Shown one piece after another: positions 40,556-47,930 of a stretch of DNA of 64,000 bases. The notes below the pieces were generated by a model. It was not told the DNA's origin, made no database searches, and was given only the letters and a program-made list of their open reading frames with translations. Both the position numbers and the translations under genes were made by a program. The DNA is from Nibribacter ruber. Its GTDB lineage: Bacteria > Bacteroidota > Bacteroidia > Cytophagales > Hymenobacteraceae. The stretch is taken from positions 3,223,001 to 3,287,000 of the forward strand of contig NZ_CP047897.1 of NCBI RefSeq assembly GCF_009913235.1, in the 5' to 3' direction. Positions within the stretch are counted from its first letter, which is position 1. Each line of letters begins with the position of its first letter.

Positions 40556-41026
40556 TTAAAGGCTTACTCCTTTTTGTTTGCCAGCCTGCCGGATGACTTC
40601 GCGCACGGTTTCCAGGTGTTCTTCGGGCACGTCTTCTAACAGGATTTCGCCGGTTTGGCCGGTGGAAAGGCGGTAGATGAGTTTGTCTGGTTGTACGCGC
40701 AACAGGTGAATGCTGTCCCAGGGGAGGGTGTAGGGCGCTTCGTTGGGTTCCAGTTTGAGTTCTATCTGCTGATCATCTACCTGCACGTAGCTCTGGCCCG
40801 AGGGGCGTCTTTTCCGGAGGAGCACGGTCAGGTAAGAAACTCCCAGTGCCATCTGGATGGCTGGCAGCACGTAGTCAAAAAGCGGGGCCTGCTGGCTAGA
40901 GGTGTACGCGGTGAACATACCAATGCAGCCCACCACCAGAAAGATGGCAGCCATGGCAGAATAAAGCCAAGACAGCGTTGACCTGTCCTCATGTGGGGGA
41001 GACAAGTTCAAAAAGAAAGGCTCCAT
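40556..41026 (-). CDS. Two-TM protein with PH-like domain
   Basis: 156 residues, unnamed family. Two transmembrane helices (about 22-42 and 52-70) are followed by a beta-rich cytosolic part (SYVQVDDQQIELKLEPNEAP, SIHLLRVQPDKLIYRLSTGQ, EILLEDVPEEHLETVREVI) resembling PH/YcxB-type domains. Its layout equals that of the protein at 35603-36046. The stop codon of a small 58-residue membrane-protein gene lies 14 bp upstream, so the two are an operon. Role unknown. Confidence 0.7.
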   Translation of the reverse strand: MEPFFLNLSPPHEDRSTLSWLYSAMAAIFLVVGCIGMFTAYTSSQQAPLFDYVLPAIQMALGVSYLTVLLRKRRPSGQSYVQVDDQQIELKLEPNEAPYTLPWDSIHLLRVQPDKLIYRLSTGQTGEILLEDVPEEHLETVREVIRQAGKQKGVSL

Positions 41027-41040
41027 AGGGTACGGTATTA

Positions 41041-41217
41041 TTATTTCTGTTTACGGTTTCTGAAGGCCATCATAAACTTGAGCACTACAAAGACGATGAA
41101 CCCAATAAAAGACATCAAAGGCACCACAATGTTGGGATGCTCCAGGTTGCGCATAAGAATCAAAAAGGAAACTACCAGCATGCCGTTCAAAAGCATGTTT
41201 GCGTTACGAGCATTCAT
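41041..41217 (-). CDS. Small two-TM protein (58 residues)
   Basis: A short gene on the minus strand, ATG 41215-41217 to TAA 41041-41043. The product begins MNARNANMLLNGMLVVSFL and ends KFMMAFRNRKQK. It has two hydrophobic segments (LLNGMLVVSFLILM and VPLMSFIGFIVFVVLKF) and a basic tail, as in small inner-membrane proteins. Codon use and the spacing of 14 bp to the next gene (40556-41026) support it as a real, cotranscribed gene. No family is recognised. Confidence 0.65.
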   Translation of the reverse strand: MNARNANMLLNGMLVVSFLILMRNLEHPNIVVPLMSFIGFIVFVVLKFMMAFRNRKQK

Positions 41218-41309
41218 AAAAGCGGAATAGGGTAATTAGTAAAGATACACAATTGCGCTGAACAGTGAACAGGGTTTTCAGGAAACAATGAGCAGGCCAA
41301 AGTAAATTC

Positions 41310-41347
41310 CGTTTTTGGCTAGTTTCCCAGAAAAGAAGCCAAAAACG
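41310..41347. repeat. 38-bp intergenic palindrome, copy 24
   Basis: Between the small membrane gene and the M28 terminator, with centre CCCAGA and inner arms GGCTAG / AAGCCA. Confidence 0.83.
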
Positions 41348-41364
41348 AAGCCTCGTTTACAAAA

Positions 41365-41402
41365 CAAAGGCCCGATGCTCTGGAAAGAACATCGGGCCTT
41401 TG
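41365..41402. terminator. Terminator of the M28 peptidase gene
   Basis: A 13-bp stem (41365-41377 with 41390-41402), core AAAGGCCCGATG, with a 12-base loop. It is 24 bp past the stop on the minus strand. Confidence 0.82.
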
Positions 41403-41425
41403 GGATTTAATGTAAAACGTAAACC

Positions 41426-42979
41426 TTATGACTGCGGCTTCGGCATGGGTTTGCGCGGCAGTTTCTCGGTGCGGTTGGCGGTCTGGTACACAAAGTTGGC
41501 GACAATCACCGAGGCTTGCTTCAGATCCTCAGGCTGCAATCTGTCATAAGTGTCCATGTTGGTGTGGTGGGTACGGGTGTTGTACTCAATCTCATCTTGG
41601 ATGAACTGGAAACCCGGTACGCCCAGCGCGTCAAAAGACAGGTGGTCGGTGCCGCCGGTGTTGCGGTTGGTCACGGTAGTAGCGCCCATGGCGTTGAACG
41701 GCTTCAGCCACTCAGAGAACAATGGAGCCACAGCCTCATTGCCTTGGGTATAAATACCTCTGATTTTACCGGTACCGTTGTCTAAGTTGTAGTACGCCGA
41801 GATTTTCTCTTGCTCTGGCAATACCTGCTTGGTTTTGGCATCTCCAATGTGTTTCTGGGCATACCCTCGCGAACCGTGCAGGCCTTGCTCTTCGCCACCC
41901 CAAAGCGCGATGCGGATGGTGCGCTTGGGCTGAAGGTTCAAGGCTTTGATAATGCGTACGGCTTCCATCATCACAGCTACACCTGCGGCGTTGTCTGTAG
42001 CGCCGGTGGCGGCGTGCCAGGAGTCAATGTGGCCACCCAGCATTACCACTTCATTTTTTAGCTTTTTGTCCGTGCCTGGGATCTCAGCAATGACGTTGTA
42101 GCCTTGTGGGTCTTCGGTTAAGAAACGGGTTTTGCTTTCCAGTTCAATCTCCACCGGAATGCCTGCGCTCAACAGACGGCTCATGCGGGCCAGATCTTCC
42201 TGGGCAATCTCAAACTCTGGCAAAGCAGGCTTGGCGTCCATAGCGTATGGTGCACCATTAGTTGTGAAGAACGTGCCGTGTGAACCACCGCGTGAGCTCA
42301 AAATAGCAGCGGCACCTTCTGATTGAATCATCTCATTCATCTTGGTCACAAAGGCGCGGCGCGCGCGCATCTGGGCCATACGCTCATCGCTCATAGGGGC
42401 GCGTCCTTCAGTAGGAGCAACGGGTTCGGCCATCTTGTGCAAGGCCTCGTCTGTGTAGCGGCTTCCGTCTGCGGCAAAAGTGGTTTTGATAGGATTGGTG
42501 ACTTCGGCCATCACAATTTTGCCTTTGAGCTTGCCGGCATATTGGGCCAGGTCTTCTTCTTTGGTGGCTTTCACCAACACCACTTGTCCTTTTACCGGGC
42601 CGTTGGTGCTAGGCGTCCAAGCCTTAGGCGAGCCGATCATGGGCTGGTAGTACGGTTTGGTCAGGGCCAGATACGACTTCTCTACTTCCCAGCCTTTGCC
42701 AAACGTTCCCCACGGTTCAATGGTCGCGTTCTTCAGGCCCCAGGAGGCCAGTTTTTCTTTGGTCCATTGGTTGGCTTTGGCCAGACCGGTAGAGCCCGAT
42801 AGGCGTGGTCCGTTCACGTCTGTGAGGTAGAACGCAATGTCCATCACTTGTGACTTTTGCAGACCTTCCTGCTTGATTTTTTCAACGATGGCCGCGTCCA
42901 GGGGCTCGGCTTTTTGTTGGGCCAATGCCGGAAACGCCAAGAAAGCGGCCCCCAGCAAAAGGGTATAGGTTTTGTTCAT
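41426..42979 (-). CDS. Secreted M28 family zinc metallopeptidase
   Basis: 517 residues from ATG 42979 (MNKTYTLLLGAAFLAFPALA), a signal peptide; the frame extends to 43048 without good reason. A PA-like insert (about 130-230) precedes the M28 domain. Its co-catalytic zinc residues are in GGHIDSWHAATGATDNAAG (His, Asp), WGGEEQGLHGSRGYA (Glu pair), YYNLDNGTG (Asp) and THHTNMDTYD (His). Homologues are aminopeptidases or glutamate-carboxypeptidase-like enzymes acting on peptides in the periplasm. It is followed by a strong terminator. A small membrane protein gene lies upstream. Confidence 0.93.
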   Translation of the reverse strand: MNKTYTLLLGAAFLAFPALAQQKAEPLDAAIVEKIKQEGLQKSQVMDIAFYLTDVNGPRLSGSTGLAKANQWTKEKLASWGLKNATIEPWGTFGKGWEVEKSYLALTKPYYQPMIGSPKAWTPSTNGPVKGQVVLVKATKEEDLAQYAGKLKGKIVMAEVTNPIKTTFAADGSRYTDEALHKMAEPVAPTEGRAPMSDERMAQMRARRAFVTKMNEMIQSEGAAAILSSRGGSHGTFFTTNGAPYAMDAKPALPEFEIAQEDLARMSRLLSAGIPVEIELESKTRFLTEDPQGYNVIAEIPGTDKKLKNEVVMLGGHIDSWHAATGATDNAAGVAVMMEAVRIIKALNLQPKRTIRIALWGGEEQGLHGSRGYAQKHIGDAKTKQVLPEQEKISAYYNLDNGTGKIRGIYTQGNEAVAPLFSEWLKPFNAMGATTVTNRNTGGTDHLSFDALGVPGFQFIQDEIEYNTRTHHTNMDTYDRLQPEDLKQASVIVANFVYQTANRTEKLPRKPMPKPQS

Positions 42980-43066
42980 GGTTAGGTTGGAGTGTGGGAT
43001 TAAAGAAATTGGAGTAGGAAAGAAACAGAAAAAAAGTGCAAATGGCAACCTCTGTTTACGGGACGG

Positions 43067-43405
43067 TCACTTATGCAGGAAGGAATAGAAACCTCTTTCA
43101 TTGGCCTTAGAAACCATGGAAGCCAGGCAAATGATAAATGTGATGATGGTGAAAAGGTAACCTATGGCAATAAAACCAACCGCTGCTGTCACGCATCCAG
43201 AACTTGCTTCCATTACTGCGGAATTATTTACCATCTCACCCGCTGCTACCATCGTGGCTAGCCAAGGCGTTATCATCCCAACTGCACAAATGCAAAAATA
43301 TAGGATGGCAAATGTGCGGAGTCGTGTTTTCTTAGGCGTGAATCTCATAGTCAAACCTGTCAGAACCAAAGGTGAAAGTGCAAGGAATAAGGGCTGGGAA
43401 AACAT
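43067..43405 (-). CDS. Hypothetical small membrane protein
   Basis: 112 residues, family not recognised. Three to four hydrophobic stretches (about 5-20, 30-55, 72-98) suggest an inner-membrane protein; an inner ATG at 43348 (MRFTPKK) would drop the first segment. The opposite strand is also open for about 100 codons at 43164-43475 but with a poor composition. It is upstream of the M28 gene on the same strand, with an 87-bp gap. The coding call is moderate. Confidence 0.5.
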   Translation of the reverse strand: MFSQPLFLALSPLVLTGLTMRFTPKKTRLRTFAILYFCICAVGMITPWLATMVAAGEMVNNSAVMEASSGCVTAAVGFIAIGYLFTIITFIICLASMVSKANERGFYSFLHK

Positions 43406-43522
43406 AGAAAACCACTTAGAAGAAAAGAAATATGTGACACGTATTGCCTTTAATACGCAGTGGTTCTCTTGGTAACCTTACCTCTTGGCACTGCCACTGC
43501 AAATCTGTACTTTTGGTAAAAC

Positions 43523-43560
43523 CGTTTTTGACCCCATTTCCACAAAACAGCCCAAAAACA
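43523..43560. repeat. 38-bp palindrome, copy 25, next to a start codon
   Basis: Ends two bases before ATG 43563 of the enoyl-CoA hydratase gene. The right arm CAGCCCAAAAACA replaces any usual ribosome-binding region. Confidence 0.8.
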
Positions 43561-43562
43561 AC

Positions 43563-44345
43563 ATGTCTGAGCAAATTCTACAATATAGCGTCACCAATGG
43601 CATAGCCACCATTACTTTAAATCGTCCAGAGGTGTTCAACGCCTTTGACGACCAGCAGAGCTATGAACTGCAAGACGCCCTCAAGCACGTGACCAGAGAC
43701 GTGAATGTGCGCGTGGTGATTTTGACCGGTGCAGGCCGAGCCTTCTGCAGCGGCCAGGATTTAAAAGCCATTGCTGGCGCCGAGAAACGCTCCCTCGCTG
43801 ACAGCCTGTACAAGCGCTACAACCCCATCATCAGAGCCATGCGCGAACTGCCCAAGCCTATCATTTGCCGTCTGAACGGTGTGGCCGCGGGCGCCGGTTG
43901 TTCTCTGGCGTTGGCTTGTGATTATGTGGTGGCCAGCACCGAAGCTAGTTTGATTGAGGTGTTTGTAAACGTAGGACTAGTGTTAGACTCAGGTTCTTCC
44001 TACTTCTTGCCGCGTCTGGTGGGCATGCGCAAAGCCTTTGAATTGAGCACACTGGGCACCAAAGTAAAAGCCGAGGAAGCTTTGCGTCTGGGATTAGTAA
44101 ACCAAGTAGTGGCCCCAGAAGAACTGGACGCCGCCGTGCAGGAGATTGCCGACCGTTATGCCAGTGCGCCTACCAAAGCCATTGGCCTGATGAAGAAGAT
44201 GCTGAACAAATCCTTTGAGTCTAGCCTGGATGAGATGCTGGACTATGAAGCCTACTGCCAGGAGATTGCAGGTAACTCAGCGGACAACCGCGAGGGGGTG
44301 GCCGCCTTCAATGAAAAGCGTAAACCAGTCTTCACCGGCGAATAG
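43563..44345 (+). CDS. Enoyl-CoA hydratase/isomerase, PaaG-like
   Basis: A crotonase-fold enzyme of 260 residues. The frame is open from 43485 but those first residues translate a 38-bp palindrome, so ATG 43563 (MSEQILQYSV) is the start. The oxyanion-hole glycines are in FCSGQDLKAI and RLNGVAAGAGCSLALACDY. The acidic residue in GLVLDSGSSYFLPRLVG corresponds to that of PaaG (ring-1,2-epoxyphenylacetyl-CoA isomerase), which differs from classical hydratases. It may act in aromatic-acid or beta-oxidation breakdown, but no other paa gene is nearby. The translated region is followed at once by another 38-bp element. Confidence 0.9.
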   Translation: MSEQILQYSVTNGIATITLNRPEVFNAFDDQQSYELQDALKHVTRDVNVRVVILTGAGRAFCSGQDLKAIAGAEKRSLADSLYKRYNPIIRAMRELPKPIICRLNGVAAGAGCSLALACDYVVASTEASLIEVFVNVGLVLDSGSSYFLPRLVGMRKAFELSTLGTKVKAEEALRLGLVNQVVAPEELDAAVQEIADRYASAPTKAIGLMKKMLNKSFESSLDEMLDYEAYCQEIAGNSADNREGVAAFNEKRKPVFTGE

Positions 44346-44383
44346 CGTTTTTAGGCTATTTTACAAAAAACAACCCAAAAACG
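44346..44383. repeat. 38-bp intergenic palindrome, copy 26
   Basis: Starts on the base after the stop codon of the hydratase. Its final ACG is shared with the terminator stem. Confidence 0.8.
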
Positions 44384-44424
44384 AAGAGAGCCCGTGTCTT
44401 GCAAAAGGCGCGGGCTCTCTTCGT
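44381..44424. terminator. Terminator of the hydratase gene
   Basis: A 14-bp stem (44381-44394 with 44411-44424), core AGAGAGCCCG, followed by T-rich bases. It overlaps the end of palindrome copy 26. Confidence 0.8.
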
Positions 44425-44558
44425 TTAAAATCTATTTTGCAGAATCAGAAGAATCTGCCTTTGCAAGCAAGAATAGTACCTATGATAACCATCCTATACA
44501 AAGCCCGTAAAAATAGCCAGCAGGTACCGCCTGTATGCCATATGTACAAAATACCACT

Positions 44559-45128
44559 ATGAAAAAAAGATTGTGTTTTCTTCTGTGCAGCGCGTGTATG
44601 TTCATGATGAGTAGCTGCGGTGGATCTTCAGACTCCACTTCTGTAGACGCCGCCGGGAAACACAATGAAGATCTTCTGGAAACCACCGGCAAAGATGAGA
44701 AAGCCGGCTGGTTTGTAGCAGAAGCGGCCAGCGCCGGTATGTTAGAGGCAGAACTGGGCCGCCTGGCCAGCAGCAAAGCCAACGCGCCACAGGTGAAAGC
44801 ATTGGGGCAGACGCTGCTCAACCACCACACCCAAACCAACGGCCAGCTAAGACAGATTGCAGACCTCAAGAACCTGATGCTGCCCACCCAGATGGGCGAC
44901 GACCAGCAGGAGAATTACAACGAGGTCATGAGCAAGAACGGCCCGGCGTTTGACAAAGCCTACCTAGAGGGCATCATCCAACATCATAAGAAATCCATTA
45001 AGGAGTATGAAGAGATGGCGCAGGAAGGAACAGACGTAGAACTGAAAGCCTTTGCCTCCAAGAGCCTTCCTATGCTGCGGGCCCATCTGGCACAGGCAGA
45101 GCAGCTGGAAGATCAACTAAACCTCTAA
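44559..45128 (+). CDS. DUF4142 lipoprotein 1 of 4
   Basis: 189 residues from ATG 44559 (MKKRLCFLLC); the 8 codons before it are not kept. Lipoprotein signal with Cys in MMSSCGGSS. The DUF4142 domain follows: WFVAEAASAGMLEAELGRLA, VKALGQTLLNHHTQTNGQLR, FDKAYLEGIIQHHKKSIKEY, FASKSLPMLRAHLAQAEQLE. This is a four-helix, ferritin-like fold with a conserved His-rich pattern that could bind metal; the family role is unknown. First of four consecutive paralogues. The next starts 19 bp later. Confidence 0.9.
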   Translation: MKKRLCFLLCSACMFMMSSCGGSSDSTSVDAAGKHNEDLLETTGKDEKAGWFVAEAASAGMLEAELGRLASSKANAPQVKALGQTLLNHHTQTNGQLRQIADLKNLMLPTQMGDDQQENYNEVMSKNGPAFDKAYLEGIIQHHKKSIKEYEEMAQEGTDVELKAFASKSLPMLRAHLAQAEQLEDQLNL

Positions 45129-45147
45129 TCAACCCAACCACAGCAGC

Positions 45148-45714
45148 ATGATGAAGAATTGGATCTACGCCCTTGGGGTGGCAGGAATACTATGCACCGC
45201 TAGCGGGTGCGCCACCCTTGGAATTGGAACAGACGGAACGCCCGCAGACACCGGCACCGGAACAGGAACCCCCTCCACCAAACAGGCAGACCAGGCGTTT
45301 GTCTCCAGCGCCGCCAGCAGCGGACAATTGGAGGTGCGGTTAAGCGAGGTGGCGGTGCAGAAAGCGGTGACCATAGAAGTGCGCGAGTTCTCGCGGCTCA
45401 TGGTGCAGCACCATACCAAAGCCAACAGTGAACTGCAGGGTCTGGCGCGGCAGCATGGGCTTACTTTTTCCACCACGCTGCAGGCAGACCACCAGGCTAT
45501 TTATGAACGGGTGTCTAAACTGACAGGGGCCGCGTTTGAGAAAGCGTACGCCAGTGAGATGGAAGCCGCGCACCGGCAAGACGTGGTATTGTACCAGGCA
45601 GCTTCTTCCGGAGTGACGTTGAACACTCCTTTGCGGGGCTTCGCCTTAAAGACGCTGCCGGTGTTGCAGGGGCATTTGCGCCTGGCCACGCAATTAAAGA
45701 ACGTACTCAACTAA
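45148..45714 (+). CDS. DUF4142 lipoprotein 2 of 4
   Basis: 188 residues. Lipoprotein signal to ASGCATLG, a Gly/Thr-rich linker (TPADTGTGTGTPSTKQADQA), then the DUF4142 domain with FVSSAASSGQLEVRLSEVAV, SRLMVQHHTKANSELQGLAR, FEKAYASEMEAAHRQDVVLY and LKTLPVLQGHLRLATQLKNV. Only two His of the metal-like pattern stay in the first motif (QHHTK). It overlaps nothing, lies 19 bp after paralogue 1 and 58 bp before paralogue 3. Divergence among the four is high, so duplication is not recent. Confidence 0.88.
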   Translation: MMKNWIYALGVAGILCTASGCATLGIGTDGTPADTGTGTGTPSTKQADQAFVSSAASSGQLEVRLSEVAVQKAVTIEVREFSRLMVQHHTKANSELQGLARQHGLTFSTTLQADHQAIYERVSKLTGAAFEKAYASEMEAAHRQDVVLYQAASSGVTLNTPLRGFALKTLPVLQGHLRLATQLKNVLN

Positions 45715-45772
45715 ACGCTCACGGCACAGGTGTTGACCTGAAAACCACCAGCTTACGTAAACACCAGATACT

Positions 45773-46447
45773 ATGAGAAACTTAAAACATATATGGATGG
45801 GCGCACTAGCCGCAGGAGCCTTGGCAGGCTGCAGCAGAATAGACGCGTCCACCGCCAATACCGTACCCACCACAGACGGCTACACCAACAACGTGATGTC
45901 TACCAATGATGCGGCCGGCGTGACCAAAGAATCTGGCAGCGCGGGGTACATGACCACCACAACCACTGGCGTGCCGCCCGCCACCATGCAATATGACAAC
46001 CGCCCCCTCACCGAGGAACGGTTCCTGACTGAGGCCGCCAGCAGCAGCCTGCTGGAAGTAGCCCTGGGGCGCCTGGCCGTGCAAAAGGCCATGGATCCAG
46101 AAGTGAAGCAGTTTGGCCAGACCATGATAGACTACCACGCCAAGGCCAGACAGGACCTGAAGACCGTGGCAGACGGCATGAACCTGGACCTGCCCGTCAC
46201 TATGATTCCCAGACACCAGAAACTGCTAGGCAAACTGCAGGACGAGTCTGGCGCCTCTTTTGACAGAAAATACATGGACGCCATGGAAGAAGCACACAAA
46301 GAAGACCTGGCCAAGTTTGAGATGGTCAGCAACTCGGCGGCTTCTACCAGCGTGCGGGCCTTCGCCATCAGAACCTTGCCCATCCTGAGAGTCCACACCC
46401 ACCGCGCCGACCAGTTGGAAGACAAGGTAGAAAGAGCCGGCAATTAA
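45773..46447 (+). CDS. DUF4142 lipoprotein 3 of 4
   Basis: 224 residues, the longest of the set. Lipoprotein signal to ALAGCSRI. A 70-residue Thr/Asn/Ser-rich linker (DGYTNNVMSTNDAAGVTKES) separates it from the domain, which shows RFLTEAASSSLLEVALGRLA, FGQTMIDYHAKARQDLKTVA, FDRKYMDAMEEAHKEDLAKF and IRTLPILRVHTHRADQLEDK. The linker would let the domain stand away from the membrane. The last helix is extended with an extra His (HTH). Confidence 0.88.
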   Translation: MRNLKHIWMGALAAGALAGCSRIDASTANTVPTTDGYTNNVMSTNDAAGVTKESGSAGYMTTTTTGVPPATMQYDNRPLTEERFLTEAASSSLLEVALGRLAVQKAMDPEVKQFGQTMIDYHAKARQDLKTVADGMNLDLPVTMIPRHQKLLGKLQDESGASFDRKYMDAMEEAHKEDLAKFEMVSNSAASTSVRAFAIRTLPILRVHTHRADQLEDKVERAGN

Positions 46448-46502
46448 CCGGCGGCCATACAGTGCTTACACCATTGAACACCTAACCATTAATACTACTT
46501 CT

Positions 46503-47144
46503 ATGAAAAAAACATTGTTCTTCTTTGCCGCCGGCGCCATGCTATTTGGCGCGGCCTGTACCAGCACCACTACAGACGCAGACACCAACACCACCGCAGA
46601 AACCACCACAGACGCCACGGCCACCACAACCACAGAGACTACGACCACTACTACTGCTGATGCCAGCAGCACAGACAACGCCAGCGGCATGCTGGACGCC
46701 ACCACCATTGCCAACATGAATGACGCCACCTTCATGATGACGGCGGCCAGCAGCAACATGCTGGAAATAGAGGCGGGTAAACTGGCAGCCCAGCAAGCCA
46801 CCAACGCCGAGGTGAAACGCTTCGCGCAGATGATGGTAGACCATCACACCAAAGCCAGCCAGGAACAGATGACCATTGCATCGCAGATGAACGTGACCTT
46901 GCCTACGGCCCTAATGCCCATGCACCAGACCATGTTGGATAAGCTGCAGAACAAAACCGGCAAAGACTTTGACGAAGAATACATGGACATGATGGAAGTA
47001 GCCCATAAAATGGACATCGCGCTGTTTGAGGCCAAGAGCAACAATGCCCAGGAGCCAACCGTGAAAGCGTTTGCCGCCAAGGGCCTGCCCATGCTCAAGT
47101 CACACCAAGAGATGGCCACCAAGATTGAAGACCAGGTAGACTAA
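46503..47144 (+). CDS. DUF4142 lipoprotein 4 of 4
   Basis: 213 residues. Lipoprotein signal to GAACTSTT. The linker is almost pure Thr/Ala/Asp (TTTDADTNTTAETTTDATAT and on), reminiscent of an O-glycosylated stalk. DUF4142 domain: FMMTAASSNMLEIEAGKLAA, FAQMMVDHHTKASQEQMTIA, FDEEYMDMMEVAHKMDIALF, AAKGLPMLKSHQEMATKIED. The Met-rich domain (more Met than its siblings) is a point of difference. It ends the array and is followed by a terminator and a 38-bp element. Confidence 0.9.
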   Translation: MKKTLFFFAAGAMLFGAACTSTTTDADTNTTAETTTDATATTTTETTTTTTADASSTDNASGMLDATTIANMNDATFMMTAASSNMLEIEAGKLAAQQATNAEVKRFAQMMVDHHTKASQEQMTIASQMNVTLPTALMPMHQTMLDKLQNKTGKDFDEEYMDMMEVAHKMDIALFEAKSNNAQEPTVKAFAAKGLPMLKSHQEMATKIEDQVD

Positions 47145-47170
47145 ACCCCACCTGCTTTGATCATCTGCAA

Positions 47171-47204
47171 GAAGGCCAACCGGAGGAGTCTCTGGTTGGC
47201 CTTC
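47171..47204. terminator. Terminator of the DUF4142 array
   Basis: An 11-bp stem GAAGGCCAACC / GGTTGGCCTTC (47171-47181 with 47194-47204); its T-run is supplied by the palindrome element that starts at 47204. Confidence 0.82.
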
Positions 47205-47241
47205 GTTTTTAGGCTATTTCCTGGAAAACAAGCCAAAAACG
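47204..47241. repeat. 38-bp intergenic palindrome, copy 27
   Basis: Abuts the terminator stem. Inner arms AGGCTA / AAGCCA. Confidence 0.82.
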
Positions 47242-47425
47242 ACTGAGGAGATAAAAGAAAAGGCGTCCTTCATCCGGCCTTGGTCAAGAGTCTTACAAAG
47301 TTCTGGGAAGGCGAAAGGGCCTGCGCCGCGTTCAGGGAAAGACAGAACTCGGCATTGCCGGAAATTTGTGCCGGTTGCCTAAGATAAACTCCTGAAACAG
47401 GGTGTCGTATAAACCCCAAATTCTT

Positions 47426-47433
47426 TACCTTTG
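47426..47433 (+). promoter_or_regulatory. Bacteroidota -7 box for the small lipoprotein
   Basis: TACCTTTG, exact TAnnTTTG, 21 bp before ATG 47455. No clear -33. Confidence 0.5.
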
Positions 47434-47454
47434 CCGCAACACATTACAAGATAT

Positions 47455-47748
47455 ATGAAAAAGATAATGCCATTTTTTGTGGCTGGCGCCTTATTGATGG
47501 GCTCGGCTTGTAATACTTACACAGCCTCCACAGATGTAGATGATAAGGGTACAGGCTATGCGTTGACAGGCCAGGAAACCGAAGCCGGTCAAAACAACAG
47601 CGCTGCCGTTGCTGAATCCAACAGCAAAGCCATGCTGGCCAACCCAGATACGCAGTCTCCTAAAGACTCTACCGGTACTGACTCTGCTGCTGTGGCAAAA
47701 GATACTACCGCTGCTTCGGCTAAGAAAGACACTGCCGCTAAGAAGTAG
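47455..47748 (+). CDS. Small Ala/Ser/Thr-rich lipoprotein
   Basis: 97 residues from ATG 47455. Signal peptide MKKIMPFFVAGALLMGSACN with lipobox Cys19. The rest has no domain: a polar, Ala/Ser/Thr/Lys-rich tail (DSTGTDSAAVAKDTTAASAK) typical of unfolded or stalk-like lipoproteins. Its signal peptide is similar to that of DUF4142 paralogue 4, so it may derive from such a gene after loss of the domain. It is convergent with uvrA, with a strong terminator between. Confidence 0.72.
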   Translation: MKKIMPFFVAGALLMGSACNTYTASTDVDDKGTGYALTGQETEAGQNNSAAVAESNSKAMLANPDTQSPKDSTGTDSAAVAKDTTAASAKKDTAAKK

Positions 47749-47841
47749 GCCCATCTCCTGATTTCTGGTAATTACCTGTTGGAAGGTTAACCAGGAAGGA
47801 GTGATTTTAAGGCGATGCACTTTGAGCGCCTTTATTCTGAA

Positions 47842-47884
47842 ACAGAAAGCCCTTCCCGTATCATGTACGGGAAGGGCTTTCTGT
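47842..47884. terminator. Bidirectional terminator between small lipoprotein and uvrA
   Basis: A 19-bp perfect stem (47842-47860 with 47866-47884), with a 5-base loop and A/T tails. It serves both convergent genes. Confidence 0.85.
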
Positions 47885-47892
47885 TATACATT

Positions 47893-47930
47893 CGTTTTTG
47901 GGCTGTTTTCAGAGAAACAGCCCAAAAACG
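47893..47930. repeat. 38-bp intergenic palindrome, copy 28
   Basis: Fully paired inner arms GGGCTG / CAGCCC. It touches the uvrA stop codon at 47931. Confidence 0.87.

Larger units (their letters stand above)
47145..47454. other. Spacer between DUF4142 array and small lipoprotein
   Basis: Holds the terminator (47171-47204), palindrome copy 27 (47204-47241) and the downstream promoter box (47426-47433). The middle, 47245-47420, shows no gene or repeat. Confidence 0.65.

Noticed and set aside
43485-43562. Extended N-terminus of the PaaG-like enzyme
   Set aside because: The extra codons translate palindrome copy 25, and crotonases begin close to MSEQILQYSV.
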